Assembly: GCF_005222845.1 (NCBI RefSeq)
Contig: NZ_STFZ01000002.1
Span: forward strand, 95,496 to 159,495
Source: Rhizobium sp. FY34
GTDB taxonomy: Bacteria > Pseudomonadota > Alphaproteobacteria > Rhizobiales > Rhizobiaceae
Length of the DNA: 64,000 nt
Direction: 5' to 3'
Made by a program: the position numbers and the translations under genes. Each line of letters starts with the position of its first letter. Position 1 is the first letter of the stretch. Of this stretch, positions 17,469 to 29,176 are shown piece by piece. Under the pieces are notes generated by a model. The model was not told the DNA's origin and ran no database searches. It worked only from the letters and a program-made list of their open reading frames with translations.

Positions 17469-20332
17469 TGTCCGACACACGCGATTTCCATTTCACCGAT
17501 TACCAGCCTTACGATTTTGCCAATCGTCGGCATATCGGCCCCTCGCCGTCTGAAATGGCGGAGATGCTGAAAGTGGTTGGCTACCGGTCACTCGATGCGC
17601 TGATCGATGCAACGGTGCCGTCCACCATCCGCCAGCGCGAGCCGCTCGCCTGGGGTGCGGCACTCACCGAACGCGAAGCGCTCGACCGGATGCGCGAGAC
17701 CGCCAACAAGAACCAGCCGCTTACCTCGCTGATCGGCCAGGGCTATTATGGCACGATCACACCGCCGGTCATTCAGCGCAACATTCTGGAAAATCCCGCC
17801 TGGTACACGGCCTATACGCCCTATCAACCGGAAATCAGCCAGGGTCGTCTTGAAGCTCTGCTGAACTTCCAGACGATGATCTGCGATCTCACCGGTCTGG
17901 ACGTCGCCAATGCCTCGCTTCTGGATGAGGCAACCGCTGCCGCCGAAGCCATGGCGCTTTGCCAGCGCCAGGCAAAATCCAAGGCGACCGCCTTCTTCGT
18001 CGATGAAGCCTGCCATCCGCAGACGATTGCGCTCATCGAAACGCGCGCAGCGCCGCTCGGCTGGAGCGTCGTCATCGGCAATCCGTTTACCGATCTCGAT
18101 CCCGTCGATGTGTTTGGCGCCATTTTCCAGTATCCCGGCAGCCTGGGCCATGCGCATGATTTTTCCGGCCTGATTGCCCGCCTGCACCAGACGGGTGCGG
18201 TGGCCGCCGTCGCAGCCGATCTTCTGGCGCTGACGCTTCTGAAATCACCTGGTGAAATGGGCGCCGATATTGCCATCGGTTCCTCGCAACGCTTTGGCGT
18301 ACCGATGGGCTATGGCGGTCCGCATGCCGCCTTCATGGCGGTCAAGGATGCGCACAAGCGCTCCATGCCCGGCCGTCTCGTCGGCGTGTCGGTCGATGCG
18401 CGCGGCAATCGCGCCTATCGCCTGTCGCTGCAGACCCGCGAACAGCATATCCGCCGCGAAAAGGCGACCTCCAACATCTGCACCGCACAGGTGCTGCTGG
18501 CGGTCATGGCCTCCATGTACGGCGTCTTCCATGGGCCGGAAGGCCTGAAGGCGATTGCCCAGCAGGTTCACCGCAAGGCCGTTCTGATGGCCAAGGGCCT
18601 GGAAAAGCTCGGCTACAAGGTTGAGCCGGAGACCTTCTTCGATACGATCACGGTCGAGGTTGGCCATATGCAGGGCCTGATCCTCAAAGCCGCCATTGCC
18701 GAAGGTGTGAACCTTCGCAAGGTTGGCACGACGAAGATCGGCCTGTCGCTGGATGAGCGCACCCGACCGGTGACGCTGGAAGCGGTCTGGCGGGCCTTCG
18801 GCGGCACTTTCCAGGTGTCCGATTTCGAAGCCGATTACCGCCTGCCGAAGGATCTGTTGCGCACCTCGCCCTATATGACGCATCCGATTTTCCATATGAA
18901 CCGCGCTGAAAGCGAGATGACCCGCTATATCCGCCGGCTGTCGGATCGTGATCTGGCGCTCGATCGGGCCATGATCCCGCTCGGCTCCTGCACGATGAAG
19001 CTCAACGCCACGGCGGAAATGCTGCCGATCACCTGGCCGGAATTTGCCGACATGCACCCGTTCTGCCCAGCGGACCAGGCGCTGGGTTACAAGGAAATGA
19101 TCGAGGATCTCTCCGCGAAACTCTGCCAGATCACCGGCTATGATGCGATCTCCATGCAGCCGAATTCCGGTGCGCAGGGCGAATATGCCGGGCTTCTGAC
19201 CATCCGCAACTATCATATTGCCGAGGGCAATGCGCATCGCGATGTCTGCCTGATCCCGACCTCCGCGCATGGCACCAATCCGGCATCTGCCCAGATGGTC
19301 GGCATGAAGGTGGTGCCCGTGAAGGCCAAGGATAATGGCGATGTGGATCTTGATGATTTCCGCGCCAAGGCTGAAGCACATTCCGCCAATCTTGCGGCCT
19401 GCATGATCACCTATCCCTCGACACATGGCGTGTTTGAGGAAACGGTAAGCGAGATCTGCGCCATCACCCATCAGCATGGTGGCCAGGTCTATCTCGATGG
19501 CGCCAATATGAACGCCATGGTCGGCCTGTCGCGGCCGGGCGATATCGGCTCGGATGTCAGCCACCTTAACCTGCACAAGACCTTCTGCATTCCCCATGGC
19601 GGTGGTGGTCCCGGCATGGGCCCGATCGGCGTCAAGGCGCATCTGGCAAAGCATCTTCCCGGCCATGTGGCGACGGATGGACGCGATGGGGCTGTGTCGG
19701 CAGCGCCCTTCGGCTCGCCGTCGATCCTGCCGATCAGCTGGTCCTACTGCCTGATGATGGGCGGTGAAGGCCTGACGCAGGCGACGAAGGTTGCGATCCT
19801 CAATGCCAATTATATCGCAGCCCGTCTAGCCGGCGCCTATGACGTGCTCTACAAGTCGGCCGCTGGCCGGGTGGCGCATGAATGCATCATCGACACTCGA
19901 CCGCTGGCCGTGTCCGCCGGCGTAACGGTCGATGATGTGGCCAAGCGCCTCGTCGATTGCGGCTTCCACGCACCGACCATGAGCTGGCCGGTGGCCGGCA
20001 CGCTGATGATCGAGCCGACCGAATCGGAAACCAAGGCGGAAATCGACCGTTTCTGCGATGCCATGCTGGCAATCCGCGAGGAAGCCCGCGCCATCGAGGA
20101 GGGCCGCATGGACAGGGAAAACAACCCGCTCAAAAATGCGCCGCACACGGTGGAAGATCTGGTGGGCGAATGGGACCGCCCCTATTCACGCGAGCAAGCC
20201 TGCTTCCCGCCCGGCTCGTTCCGCGTCGACAAATATTGGTCGCCGGTCAACCGCATCGACAATGTCTATGGCGACCGTAACCTGGTGTGCACCTGCCCGC
20301 CGATGGAAGCCTATGCCGAGGCTGCCGAATAG
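17468..20332 (+). CDS. gcvP: Glycine dehydrogenase (decarboxylating), P protein
   Basis: A 954-residue, single-chain PLP enzyme that decarboxylates glycine and transfers the aminomethyl group to GcvH. It has the two homologous halves expected of bacterial GcvP. The PLP lysine is K704 in [18 protein letters not shown]. The ARRHIGPS-type start ([12 protein letters not shown]), the glycine-rich [17 protein letters not shown] and the [14 protein letters not shown] block are all present, and the length is standard. It shares one base with the gcvH stop codon. Confidence 0.97.
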   Translation: MSDTRDFHFTDYQPYDFANRRHIGPSPSEMAEMLKVVGYRSLDALIDATVPSTIRQREPLAWGAALTEREALDRMRETANKNQPLTSLIGQGYYGTITPPVIQRNILENPAWYTAYTPYQPEISQGRLEALLNFQTMICDLTGLDVANASLLDEATAAAEAMALCQRQAKSKATAFFVDEACHPQTIALIETRAAPLGWSVVIGNPFTDLDPVDVFGAIFQYPGSLGHAHDFSGLIARLHQTGAVAAVAADLLALTLLKSPGEMGADIAIGSSQRFGVPMGYGGPHAAFMAVKDAHKRSMPGRLVGVSVDARGNRAYRLSLQTREQHIRREKATSNICTAQVLLAVMASMYGVFHGPEGLKAIAQQVHRKAVLMAKGLEKLGYKVEPETFFDTITVEVGHMQGLILKAAIAEGVNLRKVGTTKIGLSLDERTRPVTLEAVWRAFGGTFQVSDFEADYRLPKDLLRTSPYMTHPIFHMNRAESEMTRYIRRLSDRDLALDRAMIPLGSCTMKLNATAEMLPITWPEFADMHPFCPADQALGYKEMIEDLSAKLCQITGYDAISMQPNSGAQGEYAGLLTIRNYHIAEGNAHRDVCLIPTSAHGTNPASAQMVGMKVVPVKAKDNGDVDLDDFRAKAEAHSANLAACMITYPSTHGVFEETVSEICAITHQHGGQVYLDGANMNAMVGLSRPGDIGSDVSHLNLHKTFCIPHGGGGPGMGPIGVKAHLAKHLPGHVATDGRDGAVSAAPFGSPSILPISWSYCLMMGGEGLTQATKVAILNANYIAARLAGAYDVLYKSAAGRVAHECIIDTRPLAVSAGVTVDDVAKRLVDCGFHAPTMSWPVAGTLMIEPTESETKAEIDRFCDAMLAIREEARAIEEGRMDRENNPLKNAPHTVEDLVGEWDRPYSREQACFPPGSFRVDKYWSPVNRIDNVYGDRNLVCTCPPMEAYAEAAE

Positions 20333-20342
20333 CAAAGCCTGA

Positions 20343-20370
20343 TCCCATCCCCGGCCTGCCGGGGGTGGGA
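20343..20370 (+). terminator. Hairpin after gcvP
   Basis: TCCCATCCCCGGC pairs with GCCGGGGGTGGGA through one G-U pair, a very stable stem starting 10 bp after the gcvP stop codon. There is no T run, so it may stabilise the 3' end or act with Rho rather than as a classic intrinsic terminator. Confidence 0.5.
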
Positions 20371-20480
20371 CGGACTTGCGCCCCATCCCTTGATTGATCC
20401 ATCCAATGCCACCGCCGCATTCAGCCGGCTGTCAGCTAGGAAGCCGAGAAGCGCATCGGGTCACATCAAGGAGATTCCCA

Positions 20481-20912
20481 ATGGCACGTCGCTTTCGTTA
20501 CTCCACTTTCGTTGCTTTTTCGCTGCTTCTCTCGTCACAGGCCTTTGCTGCCAGCACCACAGTCATGGTGGCGGAAGATGGAGAAGGCGGTGGCCCGATG
20601 ACCATCACGCTGGACAAGACCACGGTGCCGGCTGGCCAGGTTACCTTCAAGGTTCACAATCATGCAGCCTCCGAAGAGCATGAAATGGTGCTGGTAAAGC
20701 TGAAATCCGCCGATCAGATGATCGCCGTCAACGCGGCCAAGCACCGGGTGGACGAATCGAAACTCAAGAGCCTTGGTGAAGTGGCCGACCTGAAGCCCGG
20801 CAAGGACGGCCAGCTTTCCGTCTCGCTGACACCGGGCAGCTATCTACTACTCTGCAATATCAAGGGTCATTTCGAAGCCGGCATGAAGGCGTCGTTTACC
20901 GTCACCCCCTGA
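20481..20912 (+). CDS. Exported cupredoxin-like protein
   Basis: A 143-residue protein with a signal peptide (residues 1-23, ending AFA) followed by a small beta-sandwich domain. Likely type I copper ligands are visible: H67 in SEEHEM, then C125, H130 and M135 in LLCNIKGHFEAGM, the C-x4-H-x4-M loop of plastocyanin and azurin-like proteins. It would be a periplasmic copper electron carrier or copper-binding protein. The start at 20481 follows AAGGAGATT. It lies alone after gcvP. Confidence 0.83.
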   Translation: MARRFRYSTFVAFSLLLSSQAFAASTTVMVAEDGEGGGPMTITLDKTTVPAGQVTFKVHNHAASEEHEMVLVKLKSADQMIAVNAAKHRVDESKLKSLGEVADLKPGKDGQLSVSLTPGSYLLLCNIKGHFEAGMKASFTVTP

Positions 20913-21027
20913 ACCAGGCCATGCCGGCGTAGCGCCGGCAACACGCCAGCAGACAGCGGCTTCCATCGACCGACCAGAAGCGAACTGGTCTCTGGCGTGG
21001 AAGCTCGCACCGTCGTTCCCAGCGGGA

Positions 21028-22419
21028 TCAGGCCGCGTGCGACATCCGCGACCGGGTGCGACGGCTATCCAGTTCTGCAGTCTTGAACTGCGAGACCAAT
21101 GCCCGCAGGCCTGCAGCTTCCTGCGCCAGAGCTGCCGCCGCAGCGGTCGATTCCTCCGCCACTGCTGCATTCTGCTGCGTCGTCTGGTCCATATGATTGA
21201 CCGCGACATTGATCTCGGACAGTCCCGTCGCCTGCTCGCGGGCGGAACTGAAAATCGCTTCCATGTGCTGGTTGATGGCGTGGATATGCTCAATGATCGT
21301 CTTCAGCGAGGCGCCATTGTCACGCACCAGCCGCACACCCTCATCCACCTCGACAGACGAATTGTGGATCAGCGACGCGATTTCCTTGGCCGCCTGGGCG
21401 GAACGCTGCGCCAGTTCCCGCACTTCCTGCGCCACGACAGCAAAGCCCTTGCCCGCCTCTCCGGCGCGCGCTGCTTCAACGCCTGCATTCAGCGCGAGCA
21501 AATTGGTCTGGAAGGCGATCTGATCGATCACCCCGATAATGTTGGAAATCTTCTGGCTGGCCTGCTCGATCCGCTGCATGGCGCCCTCGGCCTGGGTGAC
21601 GACCTCGGCGCTTTCCTTGGCGCTAACGGCCGCAGCCTGGGCAACCTTGCGGGCCTCTTCCGTCTTGCGGGTGGATGAACTCACATTGGCGGTGATCTGC
21701 TCGAGCGCTGCTGCGGTCTCCTCCAGCGACGCGGCCTGACGCTCGGTTCTTGTGGAGAGGTCGTTGGCACTCGTGGCAATTTCCTGCGTGCCGGAATCAA
21801 TCGCCTGCGTCGTGCCGTAGATCTGCCCGATCGTCCTGCTCAGGCGTTCAGCGGATGCATTGAAGCTCTGGCGCAGATCATCGAACCCTTCACCAAGGGG
21901 TTGCTCTATGCGAAAACTCAGATCTCCATCCGCCAGATGCTGAAGGCCTTGCGAAATGGACTGGATCGTCGCCTGCTGAACACGCGAAAGCTGCTCGGCC
22001 TCGTCGTTCAGGCGCTGCTGCTTTTCACGCAAGGCGACCATGGTGGCAATGTCCTGCCAGAAGCAGACCATCAGTCGCTGGCCGGCAATTTCGGCAGCTA
22101 TGAGCGTGGCATAGACAGGGAAAACCTTGCCATCCAGGCTCTGCACCCACCATTCGAAACGCGATAATCCCTTGGCACCGATCTCTGCGAGCATGGGCTT
22201 GATAGCCTCCTGCGACGGCAGGCCACTTGGCTGCTTTTCAATGGAAAACTGAAGCGGATGCAAGCCTATCGCCTTCTCGACGGTCGTGCCGATCATCCGG
22301 GCCATGGCCTCATTGCATGCAATCACCTTGTCGGCGTCCATCACCCAATAGGCATCCGGTGATTTCCTGAAAATGAACTCCGCAATCTGCTCATCGAGTG
22401 TCTTCTTGCGAGCAAACAT
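21028..22419 (-). CDS. Soluble methyl-accepting chemotaxis protein with an N-terminal PAS domain
   Basis: A 463-residue chemoreceptor without membrane segments. Residues about 15-125 form a PAS domain ([20 protein letters not shown], later [20 protein letters not shown]), followed by a linker and HAMP-like segment ([13 protein letters not shown], 175-190) and a long MCP signalling coiled coil. The conserved hairpin tip is [20 protein letters not shown] with [14 protein letters not shown], which contacts CheA and CheW. The PAS domain may sense a cytoplasmic redox or small-molecule signal. There is no CheR-binding pentapeptide at the C-terminus. The ATG at 22419 follows GAAGGAAG. Confidence 0.92.
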   Translation of the reverse strand: MFARKKTLDEQIAEFIFRKSPDAYWVMDADKVIACNEAMARMIGTTVEKAIGLHPLQFSIEKQPSGLPSQEAIKPMLAEIGAKGLSRFEWWVQSLDGKVFPVYATLIAAEIAGQRLMVCFWQDIATMVALREKQQRLNDEAEQLSRVQQATIQSISQGLQHLADGDLSFRIEQPLGEGFDDLRQSFNASAERLSRTIGQIYGTTQAIDSGTQEIATSANDLSTRTERQAASLEETAAALEQITANVSSSTRKTEEARKVAQAAAVSAKESAEVVTQAEGAMQRIEQASQKISNIIGVIDQIAFQTNLLALNAGVEAARAGEAGKGFAVVAQEVRELAQRSAQAAKEIASLIHNSSVEVDEGVRLVRDNGASLKTIIEHIHAINQHMEAIFSSAREQATGLSEINVAVNHMDQTTQQNAAVAEESTAAAAALAQEAAGLRALVSQFKTAELDSRRTRSRMSHAA

Positions 22420-22722
22420 GAAAGCTTCCTTCTCTTGCAAAAGGCATGAATTGGCAGGCCGTTTTACTTCGACCATCATTCCCTATTTGTGCATTGTTCG
22501 GTTACCAAGAGGTAAAACTTAAGGGTGAAATCGCACTCAATACAACAACGGCATGCTGCCGGATCGCGAGGGGAAGCATCATTGGCCTCACTGCAAACAC
22601 TTCCCCCGCCACAACCATTTACCGCTTGTCAGCCATCCTCATGCTCAAGACAGGCAGACCCGGTCATTTCACGCTATAGAGGGTAACAGGCAGATTTGCC
22701 TGGAGAGGGACGGGAAACAACG
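22420..22722. other. Intergenic region without recognised features
   Basis: About 300 bp between divergent genes (the chemoreceptor and the flagellar-rod-like gene). It must hold both promoters. It is more AT-rich than its surroundings near 22480-22560. I see no conserved site that I can name. Confidence 0.5.
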
Positions 22723-23031
22723 ATGCTGAACGCCGTAGCCAACACCGCATTGTCGGGCATGCAGGCACAAATCACGCGGGTGTCTGCCACGGCAAACAAT
22801 ATCGCCAATATCAACAGCAGTGGATATGCCCCCCTCTCCACCCAGTTCCAGACCACCGCAAACGGTGGTGTCACAGCAAGTGTCGAGGCGTCCAGCACGC
22901 CCACACAGCCAGACCCCCTCGATGACATGACAGGACTGATCGAATCCGAGCTGGCGTTCAAGGCAAATGCCAGCGTCTTCGAGACCGGCGCAGATCTCTG
23001 GGATGTGCTGGCGAGCATCAAGAAAGACTAA
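22723..23031 (+). CDS. Minimal flagellar basal-body rod-like protein
   Basis: A 102-residue protein made of little more than the two ends of flagellar rod and hook proteins. Residues 8-37 (ALSGMQAQITRVSATANNIA then NINSSGYAP) match the N-terminal rod signature with its NNIAN core. Residues 70-102 match the C-terminal rod motif (LIESELAFKANASVFETGAD). The middle is a short Ser/Thr/Pro linker instead of the usual globular domain. Such ends pair as a coiled coil in the export apparatus and rod. No other flagellar gene is in the window. A GAGAGGGACGG ribosome-binding region precedes the ATG at 22723. Confidence 0.75.
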   Translation: MLNAVANTALSGMQAQITRVSATANNIANINSSGYAPLSTQFQTTANGGVTASVEASSTPTQPDPLDDMTGLIESELAFKANASVFETGADLWDVLASIKKD

Positions 23032-23036
23032 TACCG

Positions 23037-23070
23037 TTAGCCGGAGAATAATAATTCATGATCCGGCTAA
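23037..23070. terminator. Hairpin between convergent genes
   Basis: TTAGCCGGA and TCCGGCTAA form a perfect 9-bp stem around a 16-nt loop, between the stop codons of two convergent genes. There is no strong T run on either side, so termination is inferred from position only. Confidence 0.45.
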
Positions 23071-23080
23071 AGAAAATTGC

Positions 23081-23425
23081 CTATTCGATCGTGTAGGTTC
23101 CGATCTCACAAACATTCAGCTTTTCACTAAAGCTCTCATAGCCCTGGGTTTCGTCCGCTTCCTCGAATTCGGCACGGATCTGAACAAGGCAATTATCGCC
23201 CACAACCGGGATCGATACGGTGCGCGACTTGCCACTACCCAGGCCGCGCTTCTTGAAAAGCTCGACTTTCTGCCCCTTGCCATTGGCCGGCTGGGCATAG
23301 AACCGCACAATCATGCCCTTCGTCTTGTTCTCTATGACAAGTTGTTCATCGGCCTTCGCCGACACGGCCATCGTATAGGACGCAGACCCAATTAGGGCTG
23401 CAAGCAAGACTGACAGCATGCGCAT
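23081..23425 (-). CDS. Exported protein of unknown function
   Basis: A 114-residue protein with a signal peptide (MLSVLLAALIGSASYTMAVS then AKA) and a small mature domain with two cysteines (in NCLVQIRAEF and NVCEIGTY) that could form a disulfide. I do not recognise the family. The ATG at 23425 follows GGGGGAATT; a TTG two codons upstream is less likely. Confidence 0.65.
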   Translation of the reverse strand: MRMLSVLLAALIGSASYTMAVSAKADEQLVIENKTKGMIVRFYAQPANGKGQKVELFKKRGLGSGKSRTVSIPVVGDNCLVQIRAEFEEADETQGYESFSEKLNVCEIGTYTIE

Positions 23426-23565
23426 ACGCAATTCCCCCCAAACGCGTGAGAATCACAGTTTTACACGTCGTCTATTGATGGGCAAGCCATGCAGCATCCC
23501 ATACGTGGCTGCGCCGTCGCCAACTGCTCCCGGCCCTTCGCTTGAGGCTCAGGGCGTTCGTTGCT

Positions 23566-23590
23566 CAAATCGCTCCACTGGAGCGATTTG
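23566..23590. repeat. Perfect short palindrome (12-bp arms)
   Basis: CAAATCGCTCCA and TGGAGCGATTTG flank a single C, giving a 25-bp near-continuous palindrome just downstream of fpr. It may act as the fpr terminator in combination with surrounding sequence, or be part of a rhizobial intergenic repeat. Part of the same word (AAATCGCTCC) also occurs in the foldback element at 938-947. Confidence 0.6.
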
Positions 23591-23609
23591 CCGGCTGCGC
23601 CGTCTCAAC

Positions 23610-24434
23610 TCACCCCACAAATGCACGTTCAATGACGAATTCGGCAGGCTTGTTGTTGGCGCCCTCGGTCAGCCCAGCCTTTTCCAAGAGTTCCTTGGTT
23701 TCCTTCAGCATCGCTGTCGAGCCGCAGATCATGGCGCGATCAATGGCCGGATCGAGCGGCGGAACGCCGAGATCGGTATAAAGCTTGCCGCTTTCCATGA
23801 GGTCGGTGATACGGCCCTGATAGGAATAGGCCTCGCGGGTCACAGTCGGATAATGCTTCAGCTTGGTGCCGACGATTTCGGCCAGAAATTCGTGATTGCG
23901 GATCTCTTCCATCAGGTCGAAACCGTATTTCAGTTCGGCAATCTCGCGGCAGGTATGGGTGAGGATGACTTCCTCGAACTTTTCATAGGTTTCCGGGTCG
24001 CGGATGAGGCTGGCAAATGGCGCAATGCCGGTGCCCGTCGAAAACATGTAAAGCCGCTTGCCGGGTGTCAGCGCATCGAGAACCAGCGTGCCGGTCGGCT
24101 TCTTGCGCATCAGCACGGTATCGCCAGGCTTGATTTTCTGCAGATGCGAGGTCAGCGGGCCATCCGGCACCTTGATCGAGAAGAATTCCAGTTCTTCGTC
24201 CCAGGATGGGCTCGCGATGGAATAGGCACGGTAGATCGGCTTTTCGCCAACCATAAGACCGATCATGGCAAATTCGCCGGAGCGGAAGCGGTAGCCGGCC
24301 GGCCGTGTCATGCGAAAGCGGAACAAATGATCTGTGTAATGCTCCACGGCCAGGACCGTCTCGGCATAAACGCCGTCCGGAATGGCGGCAGGCGCCTTGG
24401 CGGCAAACTCTTCGGTCTTGGCTGGAGCGTTCAT
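23610..24434 (-). CDS. fpr: Ferredoxin-NADP+ reductase
   Basis: A 274-residue FAD enzyme of the bacterial FPR type that moves electrons between NADPH and ferredoxin or flavodoxin. The FAD-binding motif is YRAYSIASP (the RxYS block), and the NADP site begins at STGTGIAPFASLI. The C-terminus ends VERAFVG-like (VIERAFVG), the short tail of subclass I enzymes. It lies 166 bp downstream of the DUF934 gene on the same strand as the sulfite reductase block and could supply that enzyme's electrons. The ATG at 24434 (MNAPAKTEEF) is chosen over an upstream start at 24518. Confidence 0.93.
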   Translation of the reverse strand: MNAPAKTEEFAAKAPAAIPDGVYAETVLAVEHYTDHLFRFRMTRPAGYRFRSGEFAMIGLMVGEKPIYRAYSIASPSWDEELEFFSIKVPDGPLTSHLQKIKPGDTVLMRKKPTGTLVLDALTPGKRLYMFSTGTGIAPFASLIRDPETYEKFEEVILTHTCREIAELKYGFDLMEEIRNHEFLAEIVGTKLKHYPTVTREAYSYQGRITDLMESGKLYTDLGVPPLDPAIDRAMICGSTAMLKETKELLEKAGLTEGANNKPAEFVIERAFVG

Positions 24435-24600
24435 TCCGTCGTCTCGTTCTGTTCTCGTGTTGTCTCGCGATTGCGAAATATACCATGCGCGACCGCTTTT
24501 GAAGGCATGCGCGTTCATATGTCGCGGTCGCGGCAGAAAATATGTGTCGTTTAGTCCAGTTTAACGGGCGTCGATGGCCTGCCACCGCCGCCCGACGGGC

Positions 24601-25104
24601 TCAGGCGGAGCGGCGACGCCAGCTATAGGTCTCGCCGTCTCTGGCCGCGCGCGCCGTGGGCTGATAATGCACATCGATGCCCGGCAGACGATTTTCCGCC
24701 AGCCGCTTCAGCGCCGTCGCATTGCTGACAGCAAAGCTGTCGAAGCCGCAGCGCAGCATCAGCGGCACATGGTCGATCAGCACATCACCCACGGCGCGAA
24801 GCTCGCCCGTATATCCAAGCCGTTCACGCAAGAGCGAGGCATGGCTGAAACCGCGTCCATCGCTGAAGGCCGGGAACAGCACTGCCACCAGAGCCAGCCG
24901 GTCGAGATAAAGCTCCAGCCGCGCCACGTCGTCGGCGGGTTTGATCAGGACGCCGAAGCCGACCTCATTGGTGGCATCTGCCTGTTCGATCAGCTGATCG
25001 ATCGACAGATAAGGGCGCTGCTGGCCCTCAGCCTTTATCTCGTCCGTCTCGATGATCCAGCGATCGCCCTCGATGAAGCCGGTTTCTTTCCAGATGCGTG
25101 TCAT
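24601..25104 (-). CDS. DUF934 family protein
   Basis: A 167-residue protein of the DUF934 family (COG3749), which in proteobacteria sits directly after cysI and is thought to assist assimilatory sulfite or nitrite reduction. The core DGRGFSHASLLRERLGYTGE is the family signature, followed by an ELRAVGDVLIDHVPLM segment. The biochemical role is not established. It starts 17 bp after the reductase stop codon. Confidence 0.9.
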   Translation of the reverse strand: MTRIWKETGFIEGDRWIIETDEIKAEGQQRPYLSIDQLIEQADATNEVGFGVLIKPADDVARLELYLDRLALVAVLFPAFSDGRGFSHASLLRERLGYTGELRAVGDVLIDHVPLMLRCGFDSFAVSNATALKRLAENRLPGIDVHYQPTARAARDGETYSWRRRSA

Positions 25105-25121
25105 GTGCGTGATGTGTCCCG

Positions 25122-26792
<1,671 letters not shown>

Positions 26793-26799
26793 GTTATCC

Positions 26800-27114
26800 T
26801 CAGGCAGCGATGAAGGCAGGATCGGCGACCGCAAAGCCGCTGGCATATTCCATGGTCGGACCGGCCGCACGAATGCGCTCACGCAGGCGAAGCGGGCGAA
26901 GACTACCGTTCACCTCTTCCACTTCGACGATATTGACGTCAACCACGAGATTGGCGGAAAAATCACGCTTGCCGATGGCTTCCAGCGAAGCAATGGCCTC
27001 AGCGTGGCGCGCCACCAGCGCATCCTGCAGGCGCTCGTTCCAAGTGCCTGCGGCATCCAGCCAGACGGCAATGCCATCGCTCAGGCGGTTGGCGGTCAGA
27101 ACCTTGTCTGTCAT
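26800..27114 (-). CDS. DUF2849 family protein
   Basis: A 104-residue protein of the DUF2849 family, typically encoded immediately before cysI in alphaproteobacteria and assumed to support sulfite reduction. Visible features are the start VLTANRLSDGIAVWLDAAG and the middle VVDVNIVEVEEVNGSLRPLR. It ends seven bases before the cysI start codon. The siroheme synthase gene often found upstream is not present here. Confidence 0.88.
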   Translation of the reverse strand: MTDKVLTANRLSDGIAVWLDAAGTWNERLQDALVARHAEAIASLEAIGKRDFSANLVVDVNIVEVEEVNGSLRPLRLRERIRAAGPTMEYASGFAVADPAFIAA

Positions 27115-27407
27115 GTTGCAAGTCCCATCGTCTTTTTCGGTCCGTCGGAGCGCCATATCGACTCTACGAAGTCCATTCTACATCCATTATGGCAGAGCCG
27201 CGCAGCCTATAGAAGAAACGCTAATCCCCCGTTTCATCAACGGGCGTATTTCTGTTCCTGTACAGCGCTTGTAGGCAGAAAATGCACCCTCACCGGTCTC
27301 CCGGCCCTGCCATCCACATCGCATTGCAGCAGCTGCTTGAAAATGCTTTTGCCATTTCGCCTGCGTGCCTATGATAGAGGCCTTGCAGCAACCCCAAGGA
27401 AAGCGCC

Positions 27408-27995
27408 GTGACCGGAACGACCATTGCCTCCCGCCTGCTCGACGTCATCGAGCATGACATCATTCCGCTGACGGCCAAAGGCGTCGCCGCAGGCAACAAG
27501 GTGTTTGGTGCAGCGATCCTGCGCAAATCGGATCTATCTCTGGTTGTTGCCGATACCAATAACGAGCTGGAAAATCCGCTCTGGCACGGCGAAGTGCACA
27601 CGCTGAAGCGCTTTTATGAACTGGGCGAAAAACCGAACACACGCGACCTGATCTTTCTATCAACCCATGAGCCCTGCACCATGTGCATGTCGGCGATTAC
27701 CTGGGCGGGCTTCGACAATTTTTACTATTTCTTCAGCCACGAGGATTCGCGCGATGCCTTTGCCATTCCGCATGATCTGAAGATCCTGAAGGAAGTCTTC
27801 GATCTCGGGCCAGGTGGCTATCGCCGGCAAAATGCCTTCTGGCACTCCTATGCCATTGCAGACCTTGCCGATGCGGAAGAAGAGACCGCGCGAGCGCCGC
27901 TGAAGGAACGCATCGCAAAATTGAAGTTGCGCTATAACGGCCTGTCGGACACCTATCAGGCCAGCAAGAGCGGCAACAATATCCCTCTCGGCTGA
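27408..27995 (+). CDS. Nucleoside/cytidine deaminase family protein
   Basis: A 195-residue zinc-dependent deaminase. The catalytic site is H60-G-E62 (LWHGEVH) with the other zinc ligands C90 and C93 in HEPCTMCMSA. It is close to the guanine deaminase/tRNA-adenosine deaminase branch, but the substrate cannot be fixed. The extended C-terminal half (about 115-195) is longer than in minimal cytidine deaminases. It starts 35 bp upstream of mazG with the same orientation. Confidence 0.85.
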   Translation: MTGTTIASRLLDVIEHDIIPLTAKGVAAGNKVFGAAILRKSDLSLVVADTNNELENPLWHGEVHTLKRFYELGEKPNTRDLIFLSTHEPCTMCMSAITWAGFDNFYYFFSHEDSRDAFAIPHDLKILKEVFDLGPGGYRRQNAFWHSYAIADLADAEEETARAPLKERIAKLKLRYNGLSDTYQASKSGNNIPLG

Positions 27996-28029
27996 TCCAA
28001 AATCCCCCATATTGCAAGGAAACGGCGGC

Positions 28030-28851
28030 ATGCAGCCCTCCAAGGAAATTTCGCGCCTTCTCGATCTGATGGCGGCGCTTCGCGACCGCAAGACCGGCTG
28101 CCCCTGGGATGTCGAGCAGACATTTCAGACGATCAAGCCCTACACGATCGAAGAGGCCTATGAGGTGGCCGATGCCATCGAGCGAAACGACATGGACGAC
28201 CTGAAAGACGAGCTGGGCGACCTTCTGTTCCAGGTGGTCTTCCATGCGCAGATGGCATCCGAGGCCGGCGAGTTTTCCTTCGCCGATGTGGTGGAGGCGG
28301 TGATGACCAAGATGATCCGCCGTCATCCGCATGTGTTTGCCCGCTCAGATGTTTCGACGCCGGATGCCGTCAAGCTGCAATGGGATGAGATCAAGGCGGC
28401 GGAAAAACGCGAGCGGGCCGAGCGCCGTGCCCGGCGTGGCAATACGCAGGATTTCAAGGAAGGCTATCTGGGGTCCGTCCATAGAAGCCAGCCGGCGCTG
28501 ACTGAAGCCCTGAAACTTCAGGAGCGCGCCGCAAAAGTCGGCTTCGACTGGTCAGACGCTGAACCGATCCTCGACAAGATCGAAGAGGAAATCGGGGAAC
28601 TGCGCGAGGCGCTAGAGGGCGGCCAGGCACACCGGGTAAAGGATGAACTGGGTGACCTTATCTTCGCGCTGGTCAATATCGGCCGCCATGTGAAGGCCGA
28701 TCCCGAACAGGCGCTGCGCGGCACGAACACCAAGTTTCGACGCAGGTTCAAGCATATCGAAACCTCCCTGGAAGAGCTGGGCGTGACGCTGCAAGACGCG
28801 ACCTTGGAGCAGATGGAGGCCTTCTGGCAGGCAGCGAAGGTTGAGGAGTGA
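28030..28851 (+). CDS. mazG: Nucleoside triphosphate pyrophosphohydrolase MazG
   Basis: A 273-residue protein with two MazG domains, hydrolysing NTPs to NMP and pyrophosphate and limiting misincorporation or the stringent response nucleotides. The N-terminal domain has TIEEAYEVADAIE and DLKDELGDLLFQVVFHAQ, and the C-terminal domain repeats the acidic pattern in EEEIGELREALEGG and VKDELGDLIFALVNIGRH. The CPWD motif near residue 25 is typical. The ATG at 28030 is used; a TTG six codons earlier is possible. Confidence 0.94.
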   Translation: MQPSKEISRLLDLMAALRDRKTGCPWDVEQTFQTIKPYTIEEAYEVADAIERNDMDDLKDELGDLLFQVVFHAQMASEAGEFSFADVVEAVMTKMIRRHPHVFARSDVSTPDAVKLQWDEIKAAEKRERAERRARRGNTQDFKEGYLGSVHRSQPALTEALKLQERAAKVGFDWSDAEPILDKIEEEIGELREALEGGQAHRVKDELGDLIFALVNIGRHVKADPEQALRGTNTKFRRRFKHIETSLEELGVTLQDATLEQMEAFWQAAKVEE

Positions 28852-28921
28852 TGGATACAATAGTTGCGAAATGATATCACATCGCCTAAATTGATAGCGC
28901 AACATCGAAGGATACTTCGTC

Positions 28922-29176
28922 ATGCCAGCGGTCACGATTCGCAACCTGTCTGAAGCTACCCACCGCGCTCTCAAGGCGCGCGCCAGCCACAACGGCCGCA
29001 GCACAGAGGCGGAAATCCGCGATATTCTGGACGCCGCAGTCCGACCAGACGACAGGCTAAAAATTGGAACGTTTCTCAGTCAACTGGGTCGGAGCATAGG
29101 CTTGACAGACCACGACGTGGCGGCTTTGCGCCCAGTTGGCGAGGGAGTACCCGCAAAGCCGCTGGACTTCGAATGA
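28922..29176 (+). CDS. fitA: FitA/VapB-type antitoxin
   Basis: An 84-residue ribbon-helix-helix antitoxin. The N-terminal MPAVTIRNLSEATHRALKAR and RSTEAEIRDILDAAV match the FitA/Arc fold, and the C-terminal tail (LRPVGEGVPAKPLDFE) would wrap the toxin. It binds its own promoter in this family. The last four bases overlap the toxin start. Confidence 0.88.
   Translation: MPAVTIRNLSEATHRALKARASHNGRSTEAEIRDILDAAVRPDDRLKIGTFLSQLGRSIGLTDHDVAALRPVGEGVPAKPLDFE

Noticed and set aside
18245..19666. Long open frame antisense to gcvP (473 codons, minus strand)
   Set aside because: It is a mirror of the GC-rich codon pattern of gcvP and has no protein family features.
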